Notes: generated by a model not told the origin, from the sequence alone. Counted from the stretch's first letter, positions 9,909-20,970 are shown. The stretch is DNA of 64,000 nt from Cantharellus purpuraceus (GCA_025174535.1 JALBUN010000001.1:2418001-2482000); one strand, 5' to 3'. A program made the numbers and translations.

Positions 9909-12768
9909 ATGGCAGGCACTTCTTCCTCGTCGCCGTCGGCGTCCTCGCCCCATTTGCCGTCCTCAAAGCTTCCCAAGTTTCTCCATCGTCAACCCCGCGA
10001 TCGTGCAAAATCCACCGCTGACCTGCAGCCACCCCCGCCATCCAACGCTCCAGGTCCTTCCTCGTCCACGACGCCCCAGGCGTTGACCAGCAACAACTCC
10101 AGGGTTGCAACGCGCAAGTCGAGCAGACTCTTCGGCCTCAAGGAGAAGGAGGAGCATCCCGACACACCCACCATCGTCGAGCCTGTCCCGTTGTCCCCCT
10201 CTTCGCGCTCCAGATTCTCTGCCGAACACCGTCCAGTGAGCAGCGTCTCAGACGGTGCTGCCTACAGCACAGTATACCCGTCTAGTCCTTCGGCGAGACT
10301 CTCTGATCTCCCTTCTCGCCTCTCGGGCTGGCTCTCTCACACTCTCACCGGCTCCTCTACTGATCTCTCTCTGCCCTCCCTACTCTCACAGTCGCAGCTC
10401 CAGGCTGCTGCCGCCGCCGCCTCGCCCAAGAGCAAGAACGTCGGCCTCCTTACAGCTGCCCGCCACGGCAAGGGGCACCTCGACAAGGCCGTGCGCTATT
10501 TTCTGGATAGCGATGCGCAGCCAGACAAGTGCACAGAGCCCATCTGGCTCCTGGGTGTCCTTCATCCAGGCTATGAGCCGCCACCACCTACTCTCCCGCT
10601 CTCTCCCTCTACACCTCCGCCAACTCGCCGCGATTCTTCCGACTCGCGGCGCTCTCCATCTTCCCGCCGGTCCAGCGGCTCCTCTTCGCATTCGCATTCT
10701 ACCCTCAACACCTCACAATCGACCTCCTCTAGCAAGCATGCACCCTCCTGGCCCCCTGCTTTCTATTCTGATTTTACGAGCCGCATATGGCTAACATACC
10801 GTTCCCATTACGCCCCTATCCGCGACGTTTCGCTCGCTTCTCTTGACGCCGAGCCATCCGAGTCTTCTCAGCTCTCCACCTCGCAGAGCAGGAGATGGAA
10901 TTGGCCTGTTGGCGGCGAGAAGGGCTGGACAAGCGACACGGGTTGGGGTTGTATGTTGCGCACGGGACAGTCATTGCTCGCAAATGCACTCATTCATCTT
11001 CATTTGACACGAGGTGCGTCTAGAAGGACATGACATGTCCTCAAGCTTCTGAATATTTCTTGCAGAATGGCGAAGACCTCAGTACGCCGCGTCATCACAG
11101 GACTACGCGAGCTATGTGAGGATACTAACGTGGTTTCTGGATAACCCATCCCCACTCTGTCCGTTCGGAGTCCATCGCATGGCACTTGCAGGCAAAGAGC
11201 TAGGCAAGGACGTCGGGCAATGGTTTGGTCCCAGCACCGCAGCTGGTGCCATCAGACGCCTCGTGCATGAGTTTCCAGAAGCGCAACTCGCGGTCTCTGT
11301 CTCCTCAGATGGAGTCGTGTTTGACTCGGATGTTTATGCCGCGTCAAACTTTCGCAACGAGAGCCGAAGGCGACATACGACACGCTCTCGCTGGGGAGGG
11401 TGTGCTGTGCTCGTGCTTGTTGGTATCCGTTTGGGCATCGACGGCGTGAACCCTATTTATTACGAAAGTGTCAAGGTACGTCTGGTTCTACTGCTTCAAC
11501 CGATGCCTGCCGTGAACCTTGCTATTTCAGACTGTCTTCACGTTTCCCCAGAGCGTCGGTATCGCAGGCGGCCGTCCCTCGTCCTCGTACTACTTTGTTG
11601 GTGCTCAAGCTGATAGTCTCTTCTATCTCGATCCACATCATGCGCGTCCCGCTATATCCTTACGACAACCACCAAAAGATGATGAGGGTCGGATACCGTC
11701 CGCCCAACAGCGAACAACTGACAACTCAGAGCAGCAGAACCATCAGCACTTTTCCAATCATCACCAGCCGCATCGTCATGCTACTGGTCCCACCCGCGCT
11801 TGGTCCCCCACGTCACCGACCCATCACACTCTTGCCCCGTCGCCATTGTCGCATGAGTATCTTTCTGATACGGACACCTCGCCGTCCAATGTTGACCCGG
11901 TATTGGATTATTACTCGAATGCGTATACACAAGCAGAGTTGCGTACGTTCCATTGTGAGCGGGTACGTAAGATGCCGCTCTCAGGGCTGGATCCAAGCAT
12001 GCTACTGGGTTTCTTGTGCAAAAACGAGGCGGACTATCTAGACTTCAGAATCAGAGTGGCTGATGTGCGTGCTTTCATGGACTTGTTGATCCACTGTTGA
12101 CATCTTCGCAGCTCACGAAAAAGCACAAGCCGATCTTCTCTATTCAGGAGGAGCCGCCCACATGGGGCGAAGACTCGGATGATGTAGGTCTGGAGTCCGT
12201 TTCCGAGCCGGATCTGGACCGTGATGAGGAAGATGGCGAAGACGAAGAAGATGGTGCATTCTTCTCCAACTCGCCTTCTCCCGCACCCCCTTCCCCTGCA
12301 CCTCCTTTAACCGAGGATTCATCTTCGCTTGATATCATCACCCCCACCCCTTTGCTGACGCGCCAGCCGGATCCTATACACGACATGGAGGATAACGAGC
12401 TGCAGGAGAGTTTGGAAGATGACGAGGAATGGATAGACCCCACCACCCCTCCCCCTCTTTCTCATATCACCTCCAATGGTATGTCTGCCGACCTCAATCC
12501 CTTGAAGGAGAATAACAAGGGGAAGGCGAAGGCACGGAAAGCAAACTCGACGCCTTCACCCACTCCGCCACAGCATTTCCCTTTCCCGTCGTCAGATGAC
12601 AATGAGGAAATGAAAAGCATGGGCAATGGGTCGCGGGGTGCACGGGATCGCGGGGAGACAAGGCCTTCGCCTCACATACGGTCAATTCGTGCGCGAAATG
12701 GTGGCCGGACACAGAGCGGCGGCGTCAAGGGTGTATGGAAGGATGGTGGAGGCGGAGACGAGTCTTAG
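9909..12768 (+). CDS. ATG4: Autophagy cysteine protease ATG4
   Basis: ATG4 cleaves the ATG8 precursor and delipidates ATG8-PE. ATG at 9909. About 300 residues of Ser/Pro-rich head precede a conserved entry ([14 protein letters not shown]). The peptidase C54 core follows: [16 protein letters not shown] (catalytic Cys), [60 protein letters not shown] and YLDPHHARP (catalytic Asp and His), then [20 protein letters not shown]. Introns lie after 11013, after the YYESVK exon near 11475, and at about 12064-12111. The C-terminal part is a long acidic, Pro-rich tail to GGGGDES. Human and yeast ATG4 are about 400-500 residues; this is clearly longer because of the disordered ends, a trait seen in some basidiomycete orthologues (from memory). 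All catalytic residues are present. Confidence 0.94.
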
Positions 12769-13578
12769 AGGGTCGGGCATCGGTGCGCGTTTCATATTAT
12801 CGTCATATATTCTCCCTGCATTGCATTGGCTGTATAGCCTTTCTTCTGTCTCGCCCTCTTTTTGTCTCTTGCAGGTGTAATTTTTGCTGTTGCCCTCCTA
12901 ACGTCATATAGACATTTGTTGCTCTCATCCCTTTCAGACATCGATTCCTCTCTTTTTCTTTTTCATTATGCATCTGTAGTAAGATGCCCTTGAGGCTGCA
13001 CTTTGGATGGTATATATGGTCATTGTACTTTGGCTTTGTGCTTCCAGTTCTTTTGCGCAATTGACCCAGAAGTCAGAGTTGCTTCTGCTTCGCTCCTCGG
13101 AAGATACGTCTGCATGAGAGAAGTAGTGACGTTGCTCCGGGTTACAATGCATAGATAGGCATGGTGCCGCCCATGGACGTTGCTGCATGCACTGGAATTA
13201 TACACATACAATCACTTTCTGAAATATCGATGGAAACATCAGGAACGGTCAGAGGGCTGTTGCAATGGATGAAAAGTCTTCGATGCATTTGAATGCTTAG
13301 AAAGTTACGCATCGAAGCAATGGCATAAAATGAACCCCACCAATAATACAAACATGTTTCAGATCCATCCCTTCTGCCATTGTTTAGCGGCACGGTCATA
13401 TCAGAATTCTGAGAGATGGTAGAGACAGTAAAATAATCTATTCAATGGCATAAAATAGAAACGGGTATGGACAGAGACAGATCTGTCACAAAGGATCATT
13501 ATCAAATGAGAAAATTATGCGTACAGCAAAAGTGCTTACTGTGTGATGGTACTAAAGTCCCTCTTAAGAAACGATTAT
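12769..13578. other. Convergent spacer after ATG4, no gene seen
   Basis: About 0.8 kb between the ATG4 stop and the stop of the unrecognised minus-strand gene. Short ORFs on both strands show no conserved motifs. The T/C-rich stretch at 12830-12970 probably belongs to the ATG4 3' UTR. Confidence 0.4.
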
Positions 13579-14245
13579 TTAAGCAAGCCAAAGATCAGTA
13601 CTACAGGGCCCATCGGTTTTCCTAGACCATGCAAGCCAGGCCTGGTACGAGGTCTTATCGTCCACAATGCCAGGGTAGAATTTACTAGTGAGGACAACGC
13701 CCTCCGGCTGGCGACCCGTCTCCGAGGCCAAGGCAGCGACTAATTCATGCCATGGGAGAACCTTTGGACATTCGAAGAGGTATGCAGGACCACAATGAGA
13801 TCCTTCGTGGACGATATACACATCGAAGCCGAACTCATCCTGCATAGTGTATTAGACACAGCACTTGTAGATAAGAGGGTTGAAAACTCGCTTGGCTTCC
13901 ACGAAATAACCTCGCGTTTGGGGGCAGCAGTGCGGTGTAAATGCTCTCGGTCGAAGTGCTGACACTAAGAATGGGACTCGCTTGTTCGGAATGGTCAAAC
14001 GATGAGGAAGAAGATGCGTCAAATTCGGTCGCCAATTCCTCAGACAGTTGGGGCGATTGTGAGGTGGGACTCGAAGAATGGGTTGGTGTCCGAACCAAGA
14101 CTCTAGAGCCATTGATACGGGCTATTCCTCTGGGGAAAGAATCCGCGACAATACGGGAGATGACGGACTCCTCAGAGCGGTGAGTAAGATTGAAGAAGCT
14201 GGACCGAAAGGTGTTCTTGATGTGGTTGAAAGGGTTCGTGAACAT
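13579..14245 (-). CDS. Hypothetical protein, two exons, splice unresolved
   Basis: Not recognised. The first exon starts at ATG 14245 with a basic, Phe/Asn-rich opening (MFTNPFNHIKNTFRSSFFNL), then ARINGSRVLVRTPTHSSSP and a Ser-rich acidic stretch. The second part, ending at 13579, reads DEFGFDVYIVHEGSHCGPAY, LFECPKVLPWHELVAALASE, GVVLTSKFYPGIVDDKTSYQ, and ends STDLWLA; this composition looks like a folded domain. The two parts lie in different frames with a TAA between them, so an intron must end at the CAG next to GATGAG (about 13846). The donor is not clear; one in-phase candidate is gtcagc near 13964. A small lineage-specific protein is the likeliest reading; a decayed gene cannot be excluded. 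Confidence 0.45.
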
Positions 14246-14577
14246 TGTGAATGCAGATGTGCACAGATGTGGTTCAAATGAGAGTGTGAGCCGTATTCAA
14301 AGGAAGACAATATACCATTGTGATCATCGCTGCCTGATATATCTCGCTGGTGTGCGGAAGTTGTAGACATGAGTATCCCCAGAGACATGTCGCGGACAAG
14401 CCAGTTCGCGCCACGTCACGTGACCAAAGCATCATCTGAATAAGACATGGACCTTCAGAAGAAAAGACACAAAAGAAGAAAACATAGAAGTCCTCATAAG
14501 ATCATCTAAGCCGCGAGATTCCAAGCGTGAGGGAGTCAAGATCACCGTTGAGTTTTTTGAGCGTCTACAAGCGTTAG

Positions 14578-16635
14578 ATGCTGGTTGGTACAGCCAAACA
14601 GTCTCTTCGCATTTTCAGGTCACGGTTCCACATACAACGGCCAGCGCATCATAAGCTATCTCCCATGACCAGCAGTCTGACGCGACCTCGCGATCCAGCA
14701 AGCTCACCAGTCCCCTCGCGACCAGAGAAGCGGCCAAGACTCGAACTTACTGAAGAGAAGGACGCCGTTGTCGAACCTGGCACATCGAACATGGATGAAG
14801 AGGACATACCCACGGCAGAGCCCGTGGACACAGCCATTAAGGCCGCCAAAAAGTCGAGGATTAAAAAACGGAAACAGAAACGGCTAGTCATCGAGCCTTA
14901 CTCGTCAGACGACGTGCTCTACCACGACGTTGTATCCTTGCTGAAGCACAGTGGCAAAGTAGTGGAAGCCGAAAAGGAATGGGAGGCTCCACTGCCATTC
15001 GGGACAGAGGTCGAGCTTGTCGTGTCCGAGCTGTCTTCCACTGGTATGACTTGTAACACCTTTATTTTCTCATTGTCTCATTCCCGTTGATCACTTGCGC
15101 AAGGCGACTCGCTGTCGGTCCTTCCCTCACCGCATCAACCATGGGTGATTGCCGTCCCATTTGCATTGCCTGGAGAACGGATTCATGCGCGCATATATCG
15201 CAGTGCAAGGCTCGTCTCTATGGCGGATCTGATAAGCGTAGAGAGCCCCAATGATGGATTAAGGAATATGGACAGAGTAAAATGCAAATATTTTGGGCGG
15301 TGCGCAGGCTGCCAATATCAAGTGAGCCTGACACCAGTACATGCTAGAACCACATGTTGAATCAGAACACAGATGATGTCTTATGAAGATCAGCTTGAAT
15401 TCAAGCGAAATGTCGTAGAAAAGGCATATCAGAATTTTTCATGTCCGTTTCTTGTCTTCTTCGTGACGCCTTGGCTCATATACAAGGCTACTGCAGCGTT
15501 GTCTCCCGACTTGGTGCCCTCCATTCTACCTACTATAGCATCTCCTAGCGTTTATGGGTATCGCACAAAAATCACACCGCACTTTGACATTCCTCCAAAG
15601 AAGGCGAAGGTAACGAAAGATGTAACAAGCAAAGCATGGGAGCTTCGCATCGGATTCGCAGAGAAAGGCAGACGATCTGTCATGGATATCGAGGTGCACG
15701 GAATCATGAGCTGAGTCAGCTTTTCACTGACCGTTGATGCAGGAGTGCCCCATCGCCACTCCAGTTCTGAACGAAGCCCTCGGACCTGCTCGCAAAGGTG
15801 TTCAAGAGTAAGTCGGCACTTGTCGCGTTCGATGAAAGAGAGGTTAATTGCCACACACAGGGGCATTGATACATACAAAAGAGGGGCCACCCTTCTCCTG
15901 CGCGACTCACTTGTTATTCCAAATGACGAACCAGGGACACAGGATAGCATCTTACCCGGTTCGAATATTGCCATCTCTGAGGCAGCCGTGGATGCGCTCA
16001 GCAGCACCTTGGAGCGCCATGTCTGCATCACGGACCACAAGGCGATCGTTCGAGAACGTGTCGGCCGATTTCTCTTCGAGTTTCCGGCGGGAAGTTTCTT
16101 CCAAAACAACAACTCCGTCTTGGAGCCCCTCACCTCCTATGTGCGCGAGGCTGTGCTCGGAACGGCAGATTCGCCACCGACGCACCTGGTGGATGCCTAT
16201 TGTGGCAGCGGCTTATTCGCCATCACCCTCTCACCCCATTTCTCCCGCATCGCCGGCGTGGAGATCAGCGCGGACAGTATCCGCTACGCACGGCACAACG
16301 CGTCGCTGAACGGCGTGCCCAATGGGAAATGCGCGTTCCACGCGGGGCAGGCAGAAGCGATCTTCGACTCTGTGAAGGACTTTCCACCCGCGCACACGGT
16401 GGTGGTGGTCGACCCGCCGCGCAAGGGATGTGATACTGCGTTCGTGGACCAGCTAATTGAGTTTGGACCGGCGACGGTGGTGTACGTGAGCTGTAATGTC
16501 CACACGCAGGCTCGGGATGTTGGAATCATGCTAAAGAGGTCGGGGGCAAGGTATAAGGTGGAAAGTCTGAGAGGGTTTGATCTCTTCCCTCAGACGGCAC
16601 ATGTGGAATCTGTCGCCGTTCTGCGCAAGCTGTAA
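14578..16635 (+). CDS. TRM2: tRNA (uracil-5-)-methyltransferase TRM2
   Basis: SAM-dependent enzyme of the TrmA/RlmD type that makes m5U54 in the tRNA T-loop. ATG 14578 opens an Arg-rich segment (MLVGTAKQSLRIFRSRFHIQ) that could act as a mitochondrial presequence; an in-frame ATG at codon 30 (MTSSLTRPRD) could start a cytosolic or nuclear form. A Lys-rich patch (KKSRIKKRKQKR) follows. Core: VPFALPGERIHARIYRS (TRAM-like), cysteine cluster CKYFGRCAGCQYQ, VYGYRTKITPHF, GSFFQNNNSVLEPL, SAM motif LVDAYCGSGLFAI, GVEISADSIRYARHNA, VVVDPPRKGCD and the catalytic YVSCNVHTQARDVG. At least four introns, including one splitting DIE from ECPIATPVLNEALG. The stop is 50 bp from a large transposable element. 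Confidence 0.94.
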
Positions 16636-16685
16636 AGGATTGATCGTATTTTCGCTGTGCTATCCACAAACCTCCTTAGGAATAG

Positions 16686-16739
16686 CACTGTGGGAAGCGG
16701 AACCACTGAAAACCCATGGTACGAACCACTGAATTTCAC
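16686..16739 (+). repeat. Left terminal inverted repeat
   Basis: Pairs with 20971-21024. Key shared blocks are CACTGTGGGAAG, GGAACCACTGAAAACCC and TGGTACGAACCACTGAA. Differences are C/T at position 13 and A/G at position 31, plus one A missing in the left copy. Confidence 0.9.
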
Positions 16740-17227
16740 ATCTCAGTGGGTAGATCATTGAAACAGTACCCACTGAAAAAAAACCACGGAATTTTAGGTG
16801 GACGAGATTTCAGTGGTTATACCACTGAATAAATTTAAATGGTTGTCTCACTGAAATTTCCCATGAGTGGGCCCTTTGACTTTCCCTACTTTATGCACTC
16901 AAAATCTCTCAGTGAATATCATTGAAATTACTGTGATTTTTCTCTTGAAATCTAACCATTTTTCAATATAAACAAATAGATGATTTTACTGTTAAGTGCT
17001 GAGATGGGGTTCAAGGAGTAACTGGAGTTCAGTGCTAGAGTCAAAGAGGTGGGGACATTACTGTTTCCAGTTCAACCAGAGACAGGGAGGTTCAAGGACT
17101 AATGCATCAGATTGAGTGAACTTGGCTTCAACTTAAGTGTTGTGCCCCCTTGGATCATCAGTCCAATATTTCAGAGTTTGGAGATATGGAGTTGGATCAG
17201 GGATCTGGAGTTTAACTTGTCAAGAGG

Positions 17228-17280
17228 TGTATGGGAACCACCTTTTCCCTATCAAATTCTATTTATGCAGCACCAATGTT
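17228..17280 (+). repeat. Partial copy of dispersed repeat B
   Basis: Matches the first about 50 bp of the repeats at 18671-18888 (+) and 20108-20320 (-). Shared start is GTATGGGAACCACC, then TTTTCCCTATCAAATTC and TTTATGCAG. Homology stops near 17280, so it is a truncated copy. Confidence 0.75.
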
Positions 17281-17890
17281 TGTTTGGATATATGCAGTTC
17301 TAAACTACTTCAAATAAGGACTATTATTTAGTAGTTTAAAGGTATTTCAAATGTTCTATTGAATGTAGTTATATTTCATATTTTTGTGTATTTGAGCCCA
17401 CAAGTATACACAATGGGTTGGTTGCTGATATAATATGTCATGTGACCTTGAAGAGCATGTGCATGAGTGAACAGCATGCATATTGCATAAGCAGTGGAGT
17501 TTGTGCACTTCAGCCAAAAGTGGCCACAGAAGGTTCTGACACCTTCCTGGACCTTTGTTACGCACTAGGTCCGATTGGGGGTCAGAGATTGGGTCGGAGG
17601 TTGGATCGGAGGTTGGGTCAGAGTTGGAGTACATCGTGGGGGTTGGAATGGACTTGGCTTCAGTTTATGTGCTGCACCCTCACTAATACCAGTGTCCGAG
17701 ATTTCAGAGACGGAGTACGACTTAGAGAGTTAGGATCGGACATAGGAGCTAGGCGTGATTCAATATTCGAACTGGGGAATGAAGTCCCCAGTTGGGAAAC
17801 TTAAATACATATTTGAAATCTAATAATAATTACTCCGGTGATGGGTCTCCGAGGCCGACGGCCTTACATGAGTATGTCCGAGTCCGACGG

Positions 17891-18339
17891 GGACGGATGT
17901 CTGGGTTCCTATGGTGATGCTGATGCATCAATCAGAACCGGAGGCGGATGGGCAGAATCGGCGGTGACAATCGGACAGGTAAATGGAGTTGGACGGGGAT
18001 CTGGGTGTTAATGAATATAGTCATAACAACCTTCCACAAGGTTCTCCAGCCTTCTCTTTCCTTCCAGGGGCTTCCCTAAGCATCAGGAATCTTCCCTAAT
18101 TAGTTACATAAGCTATGTATATAAAAAGGGCTGCAACAGCAGTGCTGTTATGACTATATTCATCAACGCCCAGATCCTCATCCAATCCACTCAGATCCCT
18201 GTGCATATGAAATCTATACTCCATTTGGAAACCATCACGTCTCCATTTATCTGTCTGATTGTCACTGCTGAGTCTTGCTCATCCATCTCTGGTTCCAATT
18301 GATGCATCAGCATCCCCATAGGAACCCAGACATCCGTCC
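17891..18339. repeat. Imperfect foldback (inverted repeat) with TATA-containing loop
   Basis: The left arm (17891-18027) runs from GGACGGATGTCTGGGTTCC to ATAGTCATAAC. The right arm (18147-18339) is its imperfect reverse complement, starting GTTATGACTATATTCAT and ending GGAACCCAGACATCCGTCC, with an extra about 40-bp segment. The loop (18028-18146) has TATATAAAAAGG, so the innermost part could be an old solo LTR with a core promoter. No ORF. Confidence 0.7.
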
Positions 18340-18344
18340 CTGTT

Positions 18345-18668
18345 GGTGTTTTGGAACCCACAAAATTATGGTGTTAGGGCAAACTCTAAATCACCACAAT
18401 TCCATGAATGAACAGCTGAAAAGAATATCAAACCCTGCTGCAGCACAACTCCAGAAACAATTTAACGTTTGTACTTTGGTTACAATCCTTTGTATTGGTC
18501 AATGCGGACTATACACAGAAAAGTAATATGTTTCTAAGCAGCAAGAAATGAATAAGACTTCCAGAGTCTAGAGTTCACGGATGCTTAGGGGTCCAGATAT
18601 TTCGAAAAGAGGGGAATGCACTTAGAGGCTAAAGGAAGTAGGTGGATGAATCCAACTGTCCAACCAGT
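18345..18668 (+). repeat. LTR-like repeat A, left copy
   Basis: About 324 bp, inverted relative to 19781-20102. It starts TGTTTTGGAACCC and ends near GTCCAACCAGT. Repeat B follows directly in the same orientation. Unlike the right copy, no clean short direct repeat flanks it. Confidence 0.75.
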
Positions 18669-18670
18669 GG

Positions 18671-18888
18671 TGTATGGGAACCACCTTTTCCCTATCAAAT
18701 TCCATTTATGCAGACCAATGTGCTATTCTTTGCTTTTCCATTCCTAAATATCAGCATATATTTGATGCTTGTACCTGGAATGGACTTATTCAAATATTCT
18801 CTAATTTTTCATATTTTTCCGGGAATATTCCATGCAGAACTCGGCCCAGAATCATTTATTTCTGCTGTGCTACAGTTGTGGACCCATA
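18671..18888 (+). repeat. Dispersed repeat B, full copy
   Basis: About 218 bp, from GTATGGGAACCACC to GCTACAGTTGTGGA. It is repeated in reverse at about 20108-20320 with scattered substitutions and partly at 17228. It may derive from an internal part of a retroelement, since the reverse copy is continuous with a copia-gag-like relic. Confidence 0.7.
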
Positions 18889-19154
18889 GGCGCCCACAAA
18901 CCTTCCCACAGCCAGCTATCCACCTTTGGACCAGGCATTCGGCCTGAATTCAAGCTCAGATGTCTCTGATCAATAAATATTCTCTAACTTCACAACCACA
19001 GCCTCTCAGGGCACTATTTTCCATGCAGATCATCACCTGACATGTGGCTATCCATGGCTGTCCAAACCAGTGCAGAAAACAGGGTGGACACCCTTCTTTT
19101 TGCCTGATCAGTGCCTAGTTCAGGGATCAAATCAGCTGATGGGTGATCAGATCA

Positions 19155-19400
19155 GGTGATTGCCTTGGAATATTCTACCCCTTTCCATAACATTCTAGCT
19201 GTTTCCTTCTATTATTAGATAGAATTTTCCAGAACCATTATTCAGCTCCTGATCAGTGTTAGTCCAGTGATCAGAACCTGTGATTGCCTTGGAATATTCT
19301 ACCCCTTTCTTCCACCTTCCACAACCTTCCAGTAGTTTCCATCTATTAATAGGTAGAATATTCCAGAAGCATTAGTCAGCCCCTGTAAATACAATATATA
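19155..19400 (+). repeat. Imperfect tandem repeat, period about 124 bp
   Basis: TGATTGCCTTGGAATATTC starts at 19157 and again at 19281. Each is followed by ACCCCTTTC and a diverged stretch ending TTCCAGAA-CATTA-TCAGC. A TATA-like AATATATAAGGAGG at about 19392 suggests LTR promoter sequence. Confidence 0.65.
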
Positions 19401-19780
19401 AGGAGGCCATTCTGCCTCTGAAATAGGAACATATTCTACCACTTCTACCCATCTTCTGCACACCAGTGTGACTAGAGTAACATACAGTGTCATCCTCTAT
19501 CTCAGTAACTGTTGATTACCAGTTCAAGGATCTTTTACAGTTGTGTAACTGTACTTGATTGCACTCGAAGTAGTGATATTCCTGCTTTGGGCGTGAGTGT
19601 ATTATCTGCCTCATGTGACTATGAATCTACAGGGTGAGATTGTCTGTCAATAGTCCTGCCATTAGTGCTCTTGTTTAAGTTACTAGTGTGTACTGCCTTT
19701 GCAGAGCATTAGAAGCTTGAACTCGTGTGAAGCAGTTGCTAGACTACTTCACACATCGCTGTTACCTGCTTCTGAGTGCC

Positions 19781-20102
19781 ACTGGTTGGACGGTTGGATT
19801 CATCCACCTACTTCCTTTAGCCTCTAAGTGCATTCCCCTCTTTTCGGAATATCTGGACCCCTAAGCATCCGTGAACTCTAGACTCTGGAAGTCTTATTCA
19901 TTTCTTGCTGCTAAGAAACGTATTACCTTTCTGCGTATAGTCCGCATTGACCAATACAAAGGATTGTAACCAAAGTACAAACGTGAAATTGTTTCTGGAG
20001 TTGTGCTGCAGCAGGGTTTGATATTCTTCTCAGCTGTTCATTCACAGAATTGTGGTGATTTAGAGTTTGCCCTAACACCATAATTTTGCGGGTTCCAAAA
20101 CA
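19781..20102 (-). mobile_element. Solo-LTR-like insertion (repeat A, right copy) with 5-bp duplication
   Basis: A 322-bp segment flanked by GTGCC on both sides (19776-19780 and 20103-20107), the 5-bp duplication expected for LTR retroelements. On the minus strand it reads TGTTTTGGAACCC...GTCCAACCAGT. It interrupts repeat B: sequence right of it reads backwards as the B end (TTGTGGATCTATAG). The terminal dinucleotides are not the standard TG...CA, so LTR status is likely but unproven. The left copy at 18345-18668 is its inverted partner. Confidence 0.7.
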
Positions 20103-20107
20103 GTGCC

Positions 20108-20320
20108 TATAGATCCACAACTGTAGCAGAATAAGAGCATTCTGGGCCAAGTTCTGCATGGAATATTCCTGAAAAAAATATGGAAAAATAGAGAATATTT
20201 GAATAAGTCCATTCCAAGTACAACCACCATGTGTGCTGATATTTAGAAATGGAAAAGTGAAATAGAGCACATTGGTGCTGCATAAATAGAATTTGATAGG
20301 GAAAAGGTGGTTCCCATACA
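20108..20320 (-). repeat. Dispersed repeat B, reverse copy
   Basis: Reverse-orientation copy of 18671-18888, continuous on its 5' side (minus strand) with the gag-like relic at 20330-20473 and interrupted on its 3' side by the solo-LTR-like insertion. Confidence 0.7.
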
Positions 20321-20329
20321 GTGCTTCCA

Positions 20330-20473
20330 GACATGTCCCATACCATTGACTATCAGCCAAAGGTAGCAAGACTGCAGTGCAGCTTGCATGGGCTCAGCCC
20401 AGAACAAGCAGTTCTGGCCATTGAGCTTCAGAAATTTGAAGGCATGTGATTCTGATTCACTGGTGGGGCCCAT
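20330..20473 (-). pseudogene. Ty1/copia gag-like relic
   Basis: Minus-strand translation gives FKFLKLNGQNCLFWAEPMQA then ALQSCYLWLIVNG. This resembles the N-terminal gag block of Ty1/copia elements (pattern KLNGxNYxxWxxxMxxxLxxxxLWxxVxG). The frame then runs into repeat B and stops. No protease, integrase or reverse transcriptase is nearby, so this is a fragment. Confidence 0.6.
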
Positions 20474-20970
20474 AACCTAGCAACTTAGGCAGGTGGAGGC
20501 TGGAGTTCAGCAGAAAGAGCATGAACTCCAGTTAGCACTAGAAAATTGTTTATCAAGCCTGCCGAGTTGCGGGCCAATGGAGTCCATGTTGAGGGTGAGT
20601 CGTATGATCTTTGTCATCTGCAGTAAGTAGGAGGAATTGGCACATCTGCCCTTATAGAAATGGTCCCAATGCCAGGATAGGTGGTGGCAGACTTGGAAGA
20701 GGAGCGAAAAAAACCATTTGCCTGGAATGGTGCATGTTGCTACCAAACTGATCTGTGAGTTGCCAATTTAAGAATCACCCACTCCCCAACTGACCCTACT
20801 GACCCCATTTGCCTGGCTGTTTGCCACCAAAAGGATCTATGAGTTACCAGGTTAAGCATTACCAACGCTCCTCTACACTGACCCTACCAGATTTCCATAT
20901 TTGAATGATTGACCGCCGGACCTATTTTTACCCGGGTTAGTTAATTTCCTGGATGCAGTGATTCACCCAA

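Noticed and set aside
17418..17804. Gene inside the transposon (128 codons)
   Set aside because: No conserved motif, no intron partners, repeat-derived surroundings.
18345..20102. Complete LTR retrotransposon
   Set aside because: The two LTR-like blocks face opposite ways and the 1.1 kb between them has no gag-pol.
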